Below, one piece after another: positions 7,541-15,709 of a stretch of 36,450 bases of DNA; positions within the stretch are counted from its first letter, which is position 1; the number at the start of each line of letters is the position of its first letter. This DNA is from Pseudomonas sp. GM74 (GTDB lineage Bacteria; Pseudomonadota; Gammaproteobacteria; Pseudomonadales; Pseudomonadaceae). Location: positions 1 to 36,450 of the forward strand of contig NZ_AKJG01000151.1 in the NCBI RefSeq assembly GCF_000282455.1. Direction: 5' to 3'. A program made the translations under genes and the position numbers. Under the pieces are notes generated by a model. The model did not search any database, was not told where the DNA came from, and worked only from the letters and a program-made list of their open reading frames with translations.

Positions 7541-8374
7541 ATGATTCGTAAATGTTTGTTCCCCGCTGCCGGCTATGGCACTCGTTTCTTGCCGGCGACC
7601 AAAGCCATGCCCAAGGAAATGCTGCCGATCGTCAACAAGCCATTGATCGAGTACGCCGTTGAAGAAGCACGGGACGCCGGCCTGCAACACATGGCGATCG
7701 TCACCGGGCGGGGCAAGCGCGCGCTGGAAGACCACTTCGACATCAGCTATGAACTGGAGCACCAGATTCGCGGCACCGAGAAAGAGAAGTTCCTGGCCGG
7801 AACCCGCGAGCTCATCGACACCTGCACCTTCTCCTACACCCGCCAGGTGGAAATGAAGGGCCTGGGTCACGCGATTCTCAGTGGTCGCCCGTTGATCGGC
7901 GACGAACCCTTCGCCGTGGTACTGGCCGATGACCTGTGCCTGAACCTGGAAGGTGATGGCGTCCTCACCCAAATGATCGAGCTCTACAAGAAATTCCGCT
8001 GCTCGATCGTGGCCATCCAGGAAGTCCCCCGCGACCAGACTCACAAGTACGGCGTAATTGCCGGCGAGCCGATCTCCGACGGGATCTACCGGGTCAACAA
8101 CATGGTGGAAAAACCTGCCCCGCAAGACGCCCCGTCGAACCTGGCGATCATCGGCCGCTACATTCTGACGCCGGATATCTTCGACCTGATCGCCGACACC
8201 GAACCGGGTAAAGGTGGCGAGATCCAGATCACCGACGCACTGATGAAACAGGCGCAGAACGGCTGTGTGCTGGCCTACAAGTTCAAGGGTTTGCGCTTCG
8301 ATTGCGGCGACGCCGAGGGTTACCTGCAGGCGACCAACTTCTGCTACGAAAACCTGTACTTGAAGGGCCGCTAA
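7541..8374 (+). CDS. galU: UTP-glucose-1-phosphate uridylyltransferase
   Basis: This 277-residue enzyme makes UDP-glucose from UTP and glucose-1-phosphate, feeding GalE and the glycosyltransferase of the locus. The N-terminus (LFPAAGYGTRFLPATKAMPKEM) is the nucleotide-binding signature of GalU. Other family segments are GRGKRALEDHFD, GLGHAILS, VLADDLC and KGGEIQITDAL. The ATG at 7541 has AGGA at 7530-7533 with good spacing; the longer frame from 7478 adds residues not typical of the family. Pseudomonas genomes usually carry a housekeeping galU elsewhere, so this may be a locus-dedicated second copy. Confidence 0.94.
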   Translation: MIRKCLFPAAGYGTRFLPATKAMPKEMLPIVNKPLIEYAVEEARDAGLQHMAIVTGRGKRALEDHFDISYELEHQIRGTEKEKFLAGTRELIDTCTFSYTRQVEMKGLGHAILSGRPLIGDEPFAVVLADDLCLNLEGDGVLTQMIELYKKFRCSIVAIQEVPRDQTHKYGVIAGEPISDGIYRVNNMVEKPAPQDAPSNLAIIGRYILTPDIFDLIADTEPGKGGEIQITDALMKQAQNGCVLAYKFKGLRFDCGDAEGYLQATNFCYENLYLKGR

Positions 8375-8421
8375 GACGGCTCCAACCCCCGACGCCCACT
8401 CTTCATTCAGGCAGGCCAACC

Positions 8422-8838
8422 ATGAACATTGCACAACTTTCGGCATACATTGAAATGGAGGTGGGCAACCTCGGGGTGATGTCCTCGTTATCGCGCCATC
8501 AGCGGTTGCCGAGCGCCAACGAGTCCTGGCTCGGCCCCACTCTGCTGGTGGAACGAATCGGTATGTTTCCCTCTTCCGGAGACATCCGCCGGCCGATGCT
8601 CGACCCCTATCCCCTCCTCGCTCACCTGAAAAGGCTTTACCGCGGGCAGGCGCTGGAAATCGATGACCGCGACGGGCTGAAAGTGATATTCAGCGACTGG
8701 CGATTCCGGGTGCGCATTTGCTGCAACGACCCGGCCATCATCATCAACGTGGAAACCCGTTGTGCTACGCAACTGATGCCGCTTAAAACCGCAGAGCTGC
8801 TCGCTCATCTGGAGCACTTCGAATCGGCTGCCCTGTAG
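8422..8838 (+). CDS. Stand-alone domain resembling the C-terminal domain of ManB/CpsG phosphomannomutase
   Basis: This 138-residue protein resembles only the last domain (domain IV) of ManB/CpsG-type phosphomannomutases. The segments FPSSGDI (49-55), DGLKVIFSDWRFRVRI (84-99) and IINVETR (107-113) correspond to the usual FPCSGEIN, DGLSVDFGDWRFNLR and RLNVETR, and a terminal helix follows (PLKTAELLAHLEHF). The phosphate-binding SNTEP loop is replaced by CNDPA. Domains I-III, which hold the catalytic serine, Mg site and sugar-binding loop, are absent, and nothing upstream suggests a recent truncation: galU ends 47 bases before, and AGGCAGG precedes the ATG. It cannot be a mutase alone. It may be a sugar-phosphate sensor, a partner subunit or a relic. 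The homology reading is mine, by eye. Confidence 0.7.
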   Translation: MNIAQLSAYIEMEVGNLGVMSSLSRHQRLPSANESWLGPTLLVERIGMFPSSGDIRRPMLDPYPLLAHLKRLYRGQALEIDDRDGLKVIFSDWRFRVRICCNDPAIIINVETRCATQLMPLKTAELLAHLEHFESAAL

Positions 8839-8948
8839 GAGCGAGCTTGCTCCGGGCGGCGTTCCGACGATGGACGCCAACGATAACGCGCCCTGTCTGA
8901 ATGACCGCGTTGTCCGGACGTTTTTCGCGAGCAAGCTCGCTCCTACAG
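8833..8948. repeat. Inverted pair of REP sequences (REPIN-like)
   Basis: CTGTAGGAGCGAGCTTGCTC at 8833 is repeated in inverted orientation ending at 8948 (GCGAGCAAGCTCGCTCCTACAG), enclosing about 70 bases. The outermost bases of each copy supply the TAG stop codon of the gene that runs into it from either side. Confidence 0.85.
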
Positions 8949-10061
8949 TGCCGCGGTACTTCCACCGACGATCAGACGATAAAAGAAATCGGCAATCACT
9001 CGCCCACCCGTGGCCGGAACCGGATGAATCTTGTCCGGGCCGATCATGGTAGCGGCATAACGCTTGAAGTCGGTACCGAACGCACACTGCAGATTGGCGT
9101 AACCGAGGTGTTCCTTGCGCGCCCAGGGTTCCAGGACTTGCGCATAGGCCGACATCGGGTAAGCGCTGGAACGTGTCGTGTCCTGACGCAGGATCAGGTT
9201 GATGCTCGCCGCCGGTTGAATCTCGCGGACCATCCCCACCAAACCCTGAATGTTCTTCAGGTACTGCTCCGGCTTCACGCCAAAACCCTGGTCGTTACCG
9301 CCCAGCATGATCAGGTAGATGTCGGCGGGAATCTTCGACACCACCGTCTTCCACTGCGCCTGCCAACGGCTATCGCCGTGGTAGAAGTCAGCGGACGCCG
9401 CGCCGGACGCCGCGAGTTTGGATACCCGCACACCCTCCTGATCGTTGCTCATCCACAGGCCGAAGAGGGTTGGCGCGCCTTTCACCACTTCCAGCCGGAA
9501 CGCCCAGTCTGTCGCTGCCGACGTGCCTGGCAGTGGCACTTCCTGAACCCCTGAGCCTGCAAGCGTCAATGGCTGCCAGGATTGCGACGGTGCCCAGCGG
9601 TAGCGAACCTCATTGGGTTCGCCATTGCCGAGGTAGAGCAGTTTCGCTTGGGTGACAGCCGTGTTGATGGCCGGTGTCGGATTGGCATCGATCTCCAGCC
9701 AGGCACCGGGCCGACCGGTAAGGGTTCGACTGTCGGGGCTGGCCTGACCAAGGGCGGACACCTGCCAGTCACCGCCGAAGTACTTTTCACTGCTGCGGGT
9801 GTATTTGAAGTGCGTACCGCCCAGTGCCGCGCCGTGGTTGAAGCCGACATAGCCGGGACCGGCGAAACCCGTCTCCCCGGCCAGCCGCTGCACCAGTTTG
9901 TTCAGATAGAAATCCTGCCCGGCGCTGTAGCTGTCGCCGATCACCGAGATGGACAGGACCTTCCCGCCCTTCCCTTCGCGCCACTGGCCAAACCGTTCAC
10001 GAGCGTCGCCGACTTCGACCACTGACGCCGCAACTGGCTGGACGTCATCAACTGCCAACAT
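8943..10061 (-). CDS. SGNH/GDSL-type hydrolase (putative polysaccharide O-acyl transferase/esterase)
   Basis: This 372-residue protein has SGNH-family blocks: GDSYSAG with the nucleophile Ser at 44, GGND at 254-257, and DKIH with Asp 343/His 346 at the C-terminus. About 200 residues containing a beta-rich insert separate the first two blocks. It follows the acyltransferase-3 gene by 27 bases in the same frame, so the pair probably adds or edits acyl groups on the polysaccharide. No signal peptide or membrane segment is visible, and an in-frame TAA just upstream of the ATG excludes a longer start. AAGGA precedes the ATG with good spacing. Where it acts is therefore unclear. Confidence 0.83.
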   Translation of the reverse strand: MLAVDDVQPVAASVVEVGDARERFGQWREGKGGKVLSISVIGDSYSAGQDFYLNKLVQRLAGETGFAGPGYVGFNHGAALGGTHFKYTRSSEKYFGGDWQVSALGQASPDSRTLTGRPGAWLEIDANPTPAINTAVTQAKLLYLGNGEPNEVRYRWAPSQSWQPLTLAGSGVQEVPLPGTSAATDWAFRLEVVKGAPTLFGLWMSNDQEGVRVSKLAASGAASADFYHGDSRWQAQWKTVVSKIPADIYLIMLGGNDQGFGVKPEQYLKNIQGLVGMVREIQPAASINLILRQDTTRSSAYPMSAYAQVLEPWARKEHLGYANLQCAFGTDFKRYAATMIGPDKIHPVPATGGRVIADFFYRLIVGGSTAAL

Positions 10062-10088
10062 GCATCGCTTCCTTTACTCGAACACTCA

Positions 10089-11126
10089 TCAGGTTTGAGG
10101 CACCGGGGCGACGTTTGCCGGTGGTTTTTTAGCCGCCGCGCGCTCACCCAGGAACAGCACGGAGGTGAAGTTGAATCGACTGAAAACCATCGATAGAACA
10201 ACCGGCCCCAGCAAGCCACACGCCAGGCCACCGAGCACCAGAAGGCTTTCGTCCTTCACGCCCAAACGCCCCAGGACAAACCGCGAAGTGGCGGCAAACA
10301 ACACATGGAACAGGAAGATCCCATAGGAATACCCGCCGAGCCAGGTCAGCCACTTCGAGCGCATGTCGCTGGACAGCAACGCAATGCAGGACACGCAACC
10401 CACGGTCAAACCGATCAGGCTGCGGCGGTCGACGATCAACTCGCGATCAATCGCCGCCACGTACAACAGCGTCAGCGAGATCAACACAAACACCAGCGGC
10501 CCGATCACCTTGAACCGTTGCTTCAGCGCATCGACATTTTCCTGACCGATCATCCCCGCCACAAAAAACGGTAGCAGATAGATCGCACCGTTGATGCCAA
10601 ACGCATCGAACTTGAACGGCGGCAGCAGAAACACCCCTGCCGCAAACGCAAACAGCAGGTACAAGCGTGTCGCCGTGCGCAGCAGACCACGCCACTCCAG
10701 CAAGCCGACGAACATGAAAATGATGAACACTGCCTGCAGGAACCAGAAGTGGTTGACCGGCACCCAGAACGACAACAACGCGTCGATCACACCGACGTCC
10801 TTGTTCACACCCGGCCCCACCGCCTGCAACACCGAGAACGGCACGCCCACGCAAAACAGCGGCACGATCAGCCGTCGCACCTTGCCGGAAAAGAACACCG
10901 AAAAGTCATTGCCGCGGATTTTGTAGATGGAATAGATGTAGCCGGAGATAAAGGTGAACAGCGGCATCCGCACATACACCATGGAGTCGGCGATCACCCG
11001 GAACGGCGAGCCCAGGTCTATTTTCAAGCCGCCGCCCAACGGGCCGATGACGTGATAAAGCACCAGCAGCAGGCACGCCAGGCCACGCAGGGTTTCGATC
11101 TCCAGGGACTTTTTCTTGCTCGACAT
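10089..11126 (-). CDS. Acyltransferase-3 family integral membrane protein
   Basis: This 345-residue protein has about ten hydrophobic segments and the AT3 N-terminal signature ETLRGLACLLLVLYHV, with conserved Arg 14 and His 25. The family moves acyl groups, usually acetyl from acetyl-CoA, across the inner membrane onto surface polysaccharides. A GGYSYGIFLFHV motif near residues 265-276 is typical of the C-terminal half. It lies 12 bases after the Wzy candidate and 27 bases before the SGNH gene, so it is co-transcribed with the assembly genes. Acetate is the likeliest group, but succinate or another acyl group is possible. Confidence 0.9.
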   Translation of the reverse strand: MSSKKKSLEIETLRGLACLLLVLYHVIGPLGGGLKIDLGSPFRVIADSMVYVRMPLFTFISGYIYSIYKIRGNDFSVFFSGKVRRLIVPLFCVGVPFSVLQAVGPGVNKDVGVIDALLSFWVPVNHFWFLQAVFIIFMFVGLLEWRGLLRTATRLYLLFAFAAGVFLLPPFKFDAFGINGAIYLLPFFVAGMIGQENVDALKQRFKVIGPLVFVLISLTLLYVAAIDRELIVDRRSLIGLTVGCVSCIALLSSDMRSKWLTWLGGYSYGIFLFHVLFAATSRFVLGRLGVKDESLLVLGGLACGLLGPVVLSMVFSRFNFTSVLFLGERAAAKKPPANVAPVPQT

Positions 11127-11138
11127 AAAGCACCTGCC

Positions 11139-12242
11139 TCAATTCAGAATTCTTGATTCAACCTGCGCCGGCTTGTTCGCCCGCAACATCAATCCCAGGC
11201 CCACGAACAACACGGGCACCACCATCGAGAAGTGCCGGGCAAAGGAGCCGAAGTCCGGCTCGAACAGGCCTTGAACCAGCAGAAACGCCAGGGGAATCGC
11301 GATCAGTTCCTTAGGCTTGGTCTGGATCGGCGCGCCTTTGTAATCGGTCGAGGTGATGACTTTGAACAGCAGCAGCGCGGTCATGATCATCAATGCCACG
11401 AAGATCACCTGCCCCGGCCCCGACAGCAGAATCAACTCCACCGGGAACGACAACCGGAAGAAGATGATCATCGAGTCCAGCGCCTGCGAGACAAAGTCGC
11501 TACCGCTGAGCCACGAGACGATCAACGACTTGGACCCTTCCTCGCCCGCCGTGCGCAGTTCGTTGTTGCTGGCGCGAATCGACGACACCGGAAACCCGAG
11601 CGCCACCTGGATCGCCATGGCGACCGCCAGGTAGAACAGGAACAGCATCAGGAAGAAGGTGACGCGCGAGACATACTTCTTCATCACGCAGACACCGACC
11701 CAGGACAGTGAAAACAGAATCCAGTAGGGTCGGATCAGTACGCCGTAAATCACCGCCGAGAAGAAAAATCCGCCGCGATATTTGCGCGTCAACGAGCTGA
11801 GCAAAATGCTCAACACCGCCACCGACACAATGATTTCCTTGGTCAGGTTTTCAAGGAAAAACGAGCGAACGATGCCCCACAGACACAGCGTGCCGAAAAT
11901 CGCCAGCGGCATGCGCCGGAAGACCACCACCGGAATCGCCGTGAGGAAAAAATTGCAGAACATGCCGTAGGCCCAGGCATTGGTCAGATTGATCCCGGTG
12001 GGCCGCAGCAGGAACGCCGAACACTCGTAGGAAGAGCGATCCGGCGAGAACGGGTTCCAGAAATTGCAGTTGTCGGCACGGGCGTAGGACGACCACAAGG
12101 TCATGGCATCCGGGCCAGGATCGCGAGGGACCAACAGCGGCATGGCCACCGACAGAAACAACCCGGTGAACAGGATCAGGAACGAAATCGAGGAATCGAG
12201 TCTCTTGCCGCGAAACTCGATGCACGGCAGCTTCAACCCCAT
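11139..12242 (-). CDS. Polytopic membrane protein, candidate Wzy polysaccharide polymerase
   Basis: This 367-residue protein has roughly nine to ten transmembrane stretches and a hydrophilic loop at about 215-245 (ASNNELRTAGEEGSKS) that could be periplasmic. The C-terminal motif EPDFGSFARHFSMVVPVL resembles motifs in Wzy/EpsG-type polymerases, which join repeat units at the periplasmic face. Wzy proteins share little sequence, so the call rests mainly on topology and on its position directly after the flippase (10-base overlap) and before the acyltransferase. It is the only good polymerase candidate in the locus. A different polytopic transferase cannot be excluded. Confidence 0.65.
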   Translation of the reverse strand: MGLKLPCIEFRGKRLDSSISFLILFTGLFLSVAMPLLVPRDPGPDAMTLWSSYARADNCNFWNPFSPDRSSYECSAFLLRPTGINLTNAWAYGMFCNFFLTAIPVVVFRRMPLAIFGTLCLWGIVRSFFLENLTKEIIVSVAVLSILLSSLTRKYRGGFFFSAVIYGVLIRPYWILFSLSWVGVCVMKKYVSRVTFFLMLFLFYLAVAMAIQVALGFPVSSIRASNNELRTAGEEGSKSLIVSWLSGSDFVSQALDSMIIFFRLSFPVELILLSGPGQVIFVALMIMTALLLFKVITSTDYKGAPIQTKPKELIAIPLAFLLVQGLFEPDFGSFARHFSMVVPVLFVGLGLMLRANKPAQVESRILN

Positions 12243-13462
12243 GCCAAAGCCCCTTTCGGCCGGGTCACACGGGTCAACACGGCAATCACGCCGAGCTGCA
12301 CGATGATCGCAAAGACGTTGCCCCAGGCAGCGCCGTAGATCGAGTAGTGCTTTATCAGCACGTAGCTGACCGGCACCGAAACCAGCAAGCAGATCGCTGC
12401 GCTGGCCAGTGACACCCGGCTGTTTTTAGAGGCAATCAAGCCGCCCCAGACGATGTCGCCAATGGCACGCAGGGCGAAGGAAAAAATCAGCACGCCGAGG
12501 ATCGCGTTGTCCGGACGCGGAACACTCGTGGCGACGTAATCGAGCACAACATTGAAGAACAGATAAATCAGTACCGCCACCGCGGCGGACACCACCAGCG
12601 AGCGCATGACCCATTTGTTGACGAACAACTGCCGGACCGTGAACGGCTGTTGATCCGCCTGGAAACGCTTGGCGAGCACCGGAATGCCGACCACCGCCAC
12701 CACCGCATAGGACAGCGCCTGCAAGGTATTGGCCGCCGACCAGGCGTACACGTATTTACCAAGGCTGGCGTAGGGTTCGATGTCGATGATCAGAAAGCGC
12801 TCGACGTACTGACTCAACGCGATCAACCCTGTGCCGAGATAGAACGGCAACCCGGCCTTCCAGACCGTTTTCGTCGCGAGTGAACCCGTCACCCGGCCCT
12901 TGTGCACGTTCACCACAATCAGGTAACCGGCGACGATCACCAGCACGTTGGCCACAACCCACAACCACAGCACACTGGCGATCCCGGACACCCAGCCGAG
13001 CATCATCCCGCCCACCGCCAACAGCGCCCAGAGGCCGGTCTTGATGAAAAACAGCAGCGCGCCGGCCGTGGCTTTCTGCGCGGAAAACACGAAGGAGTTG
13101 ATTTCGAACGACAGGTGTTCAGTGAGCAAAACCAGCGTCACGCACAGGATCAGCGCAGTCGTCGCATCGACTGCCTGGAACAGCGAATACACCAACACCG
13201 TCACCACCGACAACAGCAGCCCCACGGCCAGGTACAGCAGCAGGACCCTGTCGACGACCCGTCGCGAACTGCCACCGACGCTGATCAACCGATTGATTTC
13301 GGAACTGAAGCCAACGCTGTAGAACTTCGACGCAATCAACGAGGCCGCGACCACCACGCCGTAAAAGCCCAGCGCCTCATAACCGAGGAAATGGGTGATC
13401 GCCAGCACCAGCAAAAACTTCGCGCCCAATGCTCCGCCGCGAAGCAGTAGCCGAAATATCAT
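12233..13462 (-). CDS. wzx: Wzx-like polysaccharide repeat-unit flippase
   Basis: This 409-residue protein has about twelve hydrophobic segments in the pattern of the MOP/PST family (MATE-like flippases). It starts MIFRLLLRGGALGAKFLLVL, and a conserved-looking Arg-bearing segment follows (FSSEINRLISVGGSS). It is predicted to flip the undecaprenyl-linked repeat unit to the periplasm. It overlaps the pyruvyl transferase gene by 4 bases (ATGA) and the polymerase candidate by 10 bases, so all three are probably translationally coupled. The family call is good; the substrate is unknown. Confidence 0.82.
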   Translation of the reverse strand: MIFRLLLRGGALGAKFLLVLAITHFLGYEALGFYGVVVAASLIASKFYSVGFSSEINRLISVGGSSRRVVDRVLLLYLAVGLLLSVVTVLVYSLFQAVDATTALILCVTLVLLTEHLSFEINSFVFSAQKATAGALLFFIKTGLWALLAVGGMMLGWVSGIASVLWLWVVANVLVIVAGYLIVVNVHKGRVTGSLATKTVWKAGLPFYLGTGLIALSQYVERFLIIDIEPYASLGKYVYAWSAANTLQALSYAVVAVVGIPVLAKRFQADQQPFTVRQLFVNKWVMRSLVVSAAVAVLIYLFFNVVLDYVATSVPRPDNAILGVLIFSFALRAIGDIVWGGLIASKNSRVSLASAAICLLVSVPVSYVLIKHYSIYGAAWGNVFAIIVQLGVIAVLTRVTRPKGALAWG

Positions 13463-14571
13463 CGAACGATACCTTTGATGATGTCGTCCATGGCCACGGT
13501 TTTTGCCTCGATCTCGCGGCAGGTGTCGGTCAGGCGTTTGCCGAAACCGGACAGTGCGTTCGGCGCATAGACCGTGTCGATGATGGTGTCGACATTGATG
13601 TCGCCGCCGTTGATCACCCAGTCTTCCACGCCCATGTCCTGATAGGCGCCGAAGCCTTTGCGCTCATAGCTGATGTGGTAGGCCGGGACGCCGGACAGCA
13701 GCGATTCGATGGCGCCGTGCAGGCGCACGGAAATCACCAGGTCCGGCTGATACTTTGCCAACGTCGCTTTCAATGGCAGCAGGTCTTCGGTAATGCCCAG
13801 TTCGCGATAGAACGCACCGTCATCGTTGCCGCGAACGGCGCTCTGCACCGCGCATACCACTTTGCTTTTGTTCTTCAAGCGCTGCAGCAGCAACTTCAGA
13901 TTGGCCACGTAAGCGACTTTCTTCTCCTTGCTCCACTCCGGCGGCTTGCGCAGCACCACACACACCGTTGCCGGCGATGACGCGCAACGGGTGAACTTTG
14001 GCTGCATGAGGATTTTGCTGGCCAATGACTGCACCGCCAGATCCGGTGCGCGGTAGACATTTTCACAGGCGTCGAAAATTGCCGACGACCTGTTGTCACG
14101 CACGAACACCGCATCGGCGCTGGCGTAGTGCTCGACGATCTTGCTGCTCTCGCCGTGGAACGGCCCGATGCTTTGCGGCAAGTACACCGACGGCACTTTG
14201 CTGAGAATCGCGGTTTCCAGTTGCTTGGCGTGGCCCAGTTTCAACTTGATGTGTTCGAAGGCGCTTTTGGAGCGCATGTAGCCGCCACCGACGCCGACGA
14301 TCAAATCGGTTTTCTTCAACAGGTCAGCGAGACCGGCGTAGGACTGGTTGAGGAACACCGCCTGCTTGACCCGCCCCAGCCCCTTGGCCGCCATGACCGG
14401 CGCGTCAAAACGCGGGTGCGGCAAGTAACTGAAGGATTCCGGATCGGAGGCCACGACACTGATCGAGGTGTCGTCACCAAAGTTTCGCTGCACCAGGGCA
14501 ATGGCCAGATCCACGAGCAGACCGTCACCGGAGTTGGACGCACTGTAGCCATGCAAAATCGTTACGTTCAT
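13459..14571 (-). CDS. Polysaccharide pyruvyl transferase family protein
   Basis: This 370-residue protein matches the polysaccharide pyruvyl transferase family (PF04230). It has an N-terminal HGYSASNSGDGLLV loop, then GVGGGYMR, YLPQSIGPF, VFVRDNRS, SVRLHGAIESLLSGVPAYHISYERKG and a helical end. Members use phosphoenolpyruvate to add a ketal-linked pyruvate to a sugar, giving negative charge. The gene lies 15 bases after the glycosyltransferase and overlaps the flippase, placing it among the repeat-unit building genes, so pyruvylation probably occurs on the lipid-linked unit in the cytoplasm. The acceptor sugar is not deducible. Confidence 0.9.
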   Translation of the reverse strand: MNVTILHGYSASNSGDGLLVDLAIALVQRNFGDDTSISVVASDPESFSYLPHPRFDAPVMAAKGLGRVKQAVFLNQSYAGLADLLKKTDLIVGVGGGYMRSKSAFEHIKLKLGHAKQLETAILSKVPSVYLPQSIGPFHGESSKIVEHYASADAVFVRDNRSSAIFDACENVYRAPDLAVQSLASKILMQPKFTRCASSPATVCVVLRKPPEWSKEKKVAYVANLKLLLQRLKNKSKVVCAVQSAVRGNDDGAFYRELGITEDLLPLKATLAKYQPDLVISVRLHGAIESLLSGVPAYHISYERKGFGAYQDMGVEDWVINGGDINVDTIIDTVYAPNALSGFGKRLTDTCREIEAKTVAMDDIIKGIVR

Positions 14572-14586
14572 ATGCTTGAGTTCTAC

Positions 14587-15669
14587 TTAAAAAGTGGGGG
14601 CGCGATACAGGTCATAGGTCTGGCGGATCATCAGCGCGGCGCTGAAGCGCTCGCGGACGATGCTGCGCCCTTCGCTGCCAAGGTCGAGCAACCGCGGCTT
14701 CTGGATTTTCGTCAGCACATCGGCCAGCGCCTGGTGGTCCCCGCTGGGGAACACGTAGCCGGAGACCTCATTGGTGACCAGTTCGGGCAGCGACGTGCAG
14801 TTGCTGGCAATCACCGGCAAGCCCATGGCCATGCCTTCGAGCGGCACCATGGCAAAGCCTTCCCAGCGACTGGGGACGATCAGCGCATCGGCTTTACGGT
14901 ACAGCGCCTGGACTTCGCTCGGCGTCACCCACGGCAGGTATTGAACCCCTTCCATCGGCGGGCACTCGACCGAGTCCTCGTTCACGGCACTGCCCACCAC
15001 CGTCAGTTTCAGGTCGCTGCGCTGGACTTTGGCGAAAGCCTTGAGCAACACGTCGAAGCCTTTCTGATAATCGAGACGACCGACGAAGAGCAGGTGAATA
15101 GGCTCGGGACCGTTGGTTTTCGGCGCGTCATCCTTGTGATGAATGCCGTTGTAGATCAGCTTCATGCGCTTGCGCTCGATGCCGAACCGCGCGGCCTTGT
15201 CGAGTTCGTACTGGCTGACGCAGATGATCACGTCGGTGACCTTCTGCAATACCCGCTCGATCCACCCGTAGGCTTTCTGCTTGGTCGGCGAGCTTTCCAT
15301 CAGGAACGAAAAGGCATGGGGACAGTAGACGATCTTCGGCTTGCGCCAAGGTCGCAACAGCACGCACACGCAACGCCCGATGACACCGGAAAAGGTGCTG
15401 TGCAAATGCACGACATCGGGTTTCTCCTTGAGCATCACCTGAGTCATTCGCCAGGCGAAACGCAGCAAGGACGGCACATTGCGTCCGGTGCGGGCGAAGG
15501 TGCGGATCTGCTGCCCGGCAATCCCGTGCAGTTCCTTTTCCTGATCCTGCGGAACCAGATAGACCAGCTCATAGTTTGCCGCGTCGCCTTCGGGCGAAGC
15601 CGAAATCGTGCGGATCACCGTCGCGACGCCACCTTTGATCGTCTCTGCCACGTGCAGTATTTTTTTCAC
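14587..15669 (-). CDS. GT4-family glycosyltransferase (GT-B fold)
   Basis: This 360-residue protein has the two-domain pattern of family 4 glycosyltransferases. The N-terminal acceptor domain has ETIKGGVATVI and DVVHLHSTFSGVIG. The C-terminal donor domain has LLFVGRLDYQKGFDVLLKAF and the E-x7-E motif in EGFAMVPLE, then GLPVIASNCTSLPELV. It is predicted to add a sugar, from a nucleotide-sugar donor such as UDP-glucose or UDP-galactose, to the growing lipid-linked unit. It is the only glycosyltransferase in the locus. It lies 40 bases after wzc and 15 bases before the pyruvyl transferase gene. Confidence 0.93.
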   Translation of the reverse strand: MKKILHVAETIKGGVATVIRTISASPEGDAANYELVYLVPQDQEKELHGIAGQQIRTFARTGRNVPSLLRFAWRMTQVMLKEKPDVVHLHSTFSGVIGRCVCVLLRPWRKPKIVYCPHAFSFLMESSPTKQKAYGWIERVLQKVTDVIICVSQYELDKAARFGIERKRMKLIYNGIHHKDDAPKTNGPEPIHLLFVGRLDYQKGFDVLLKAFAKVQRSDLKLTVVGSAVNEDSVECPPMEGVQYLPWVTPSEVQALYRKADALIVPSRWEGFAMVPLEGMAMGLPVIASNCTSLPELVTNEVSGYVFPSGDHQALADVLTKIQKPRLLDLGSEGRSIVRERFSAALMIRQTYDLYRAPTF

Positions 15670-15709
15670 AACTCACCCACTTCAAACATGAAAGGACAAC
15701 CGCTGACAC

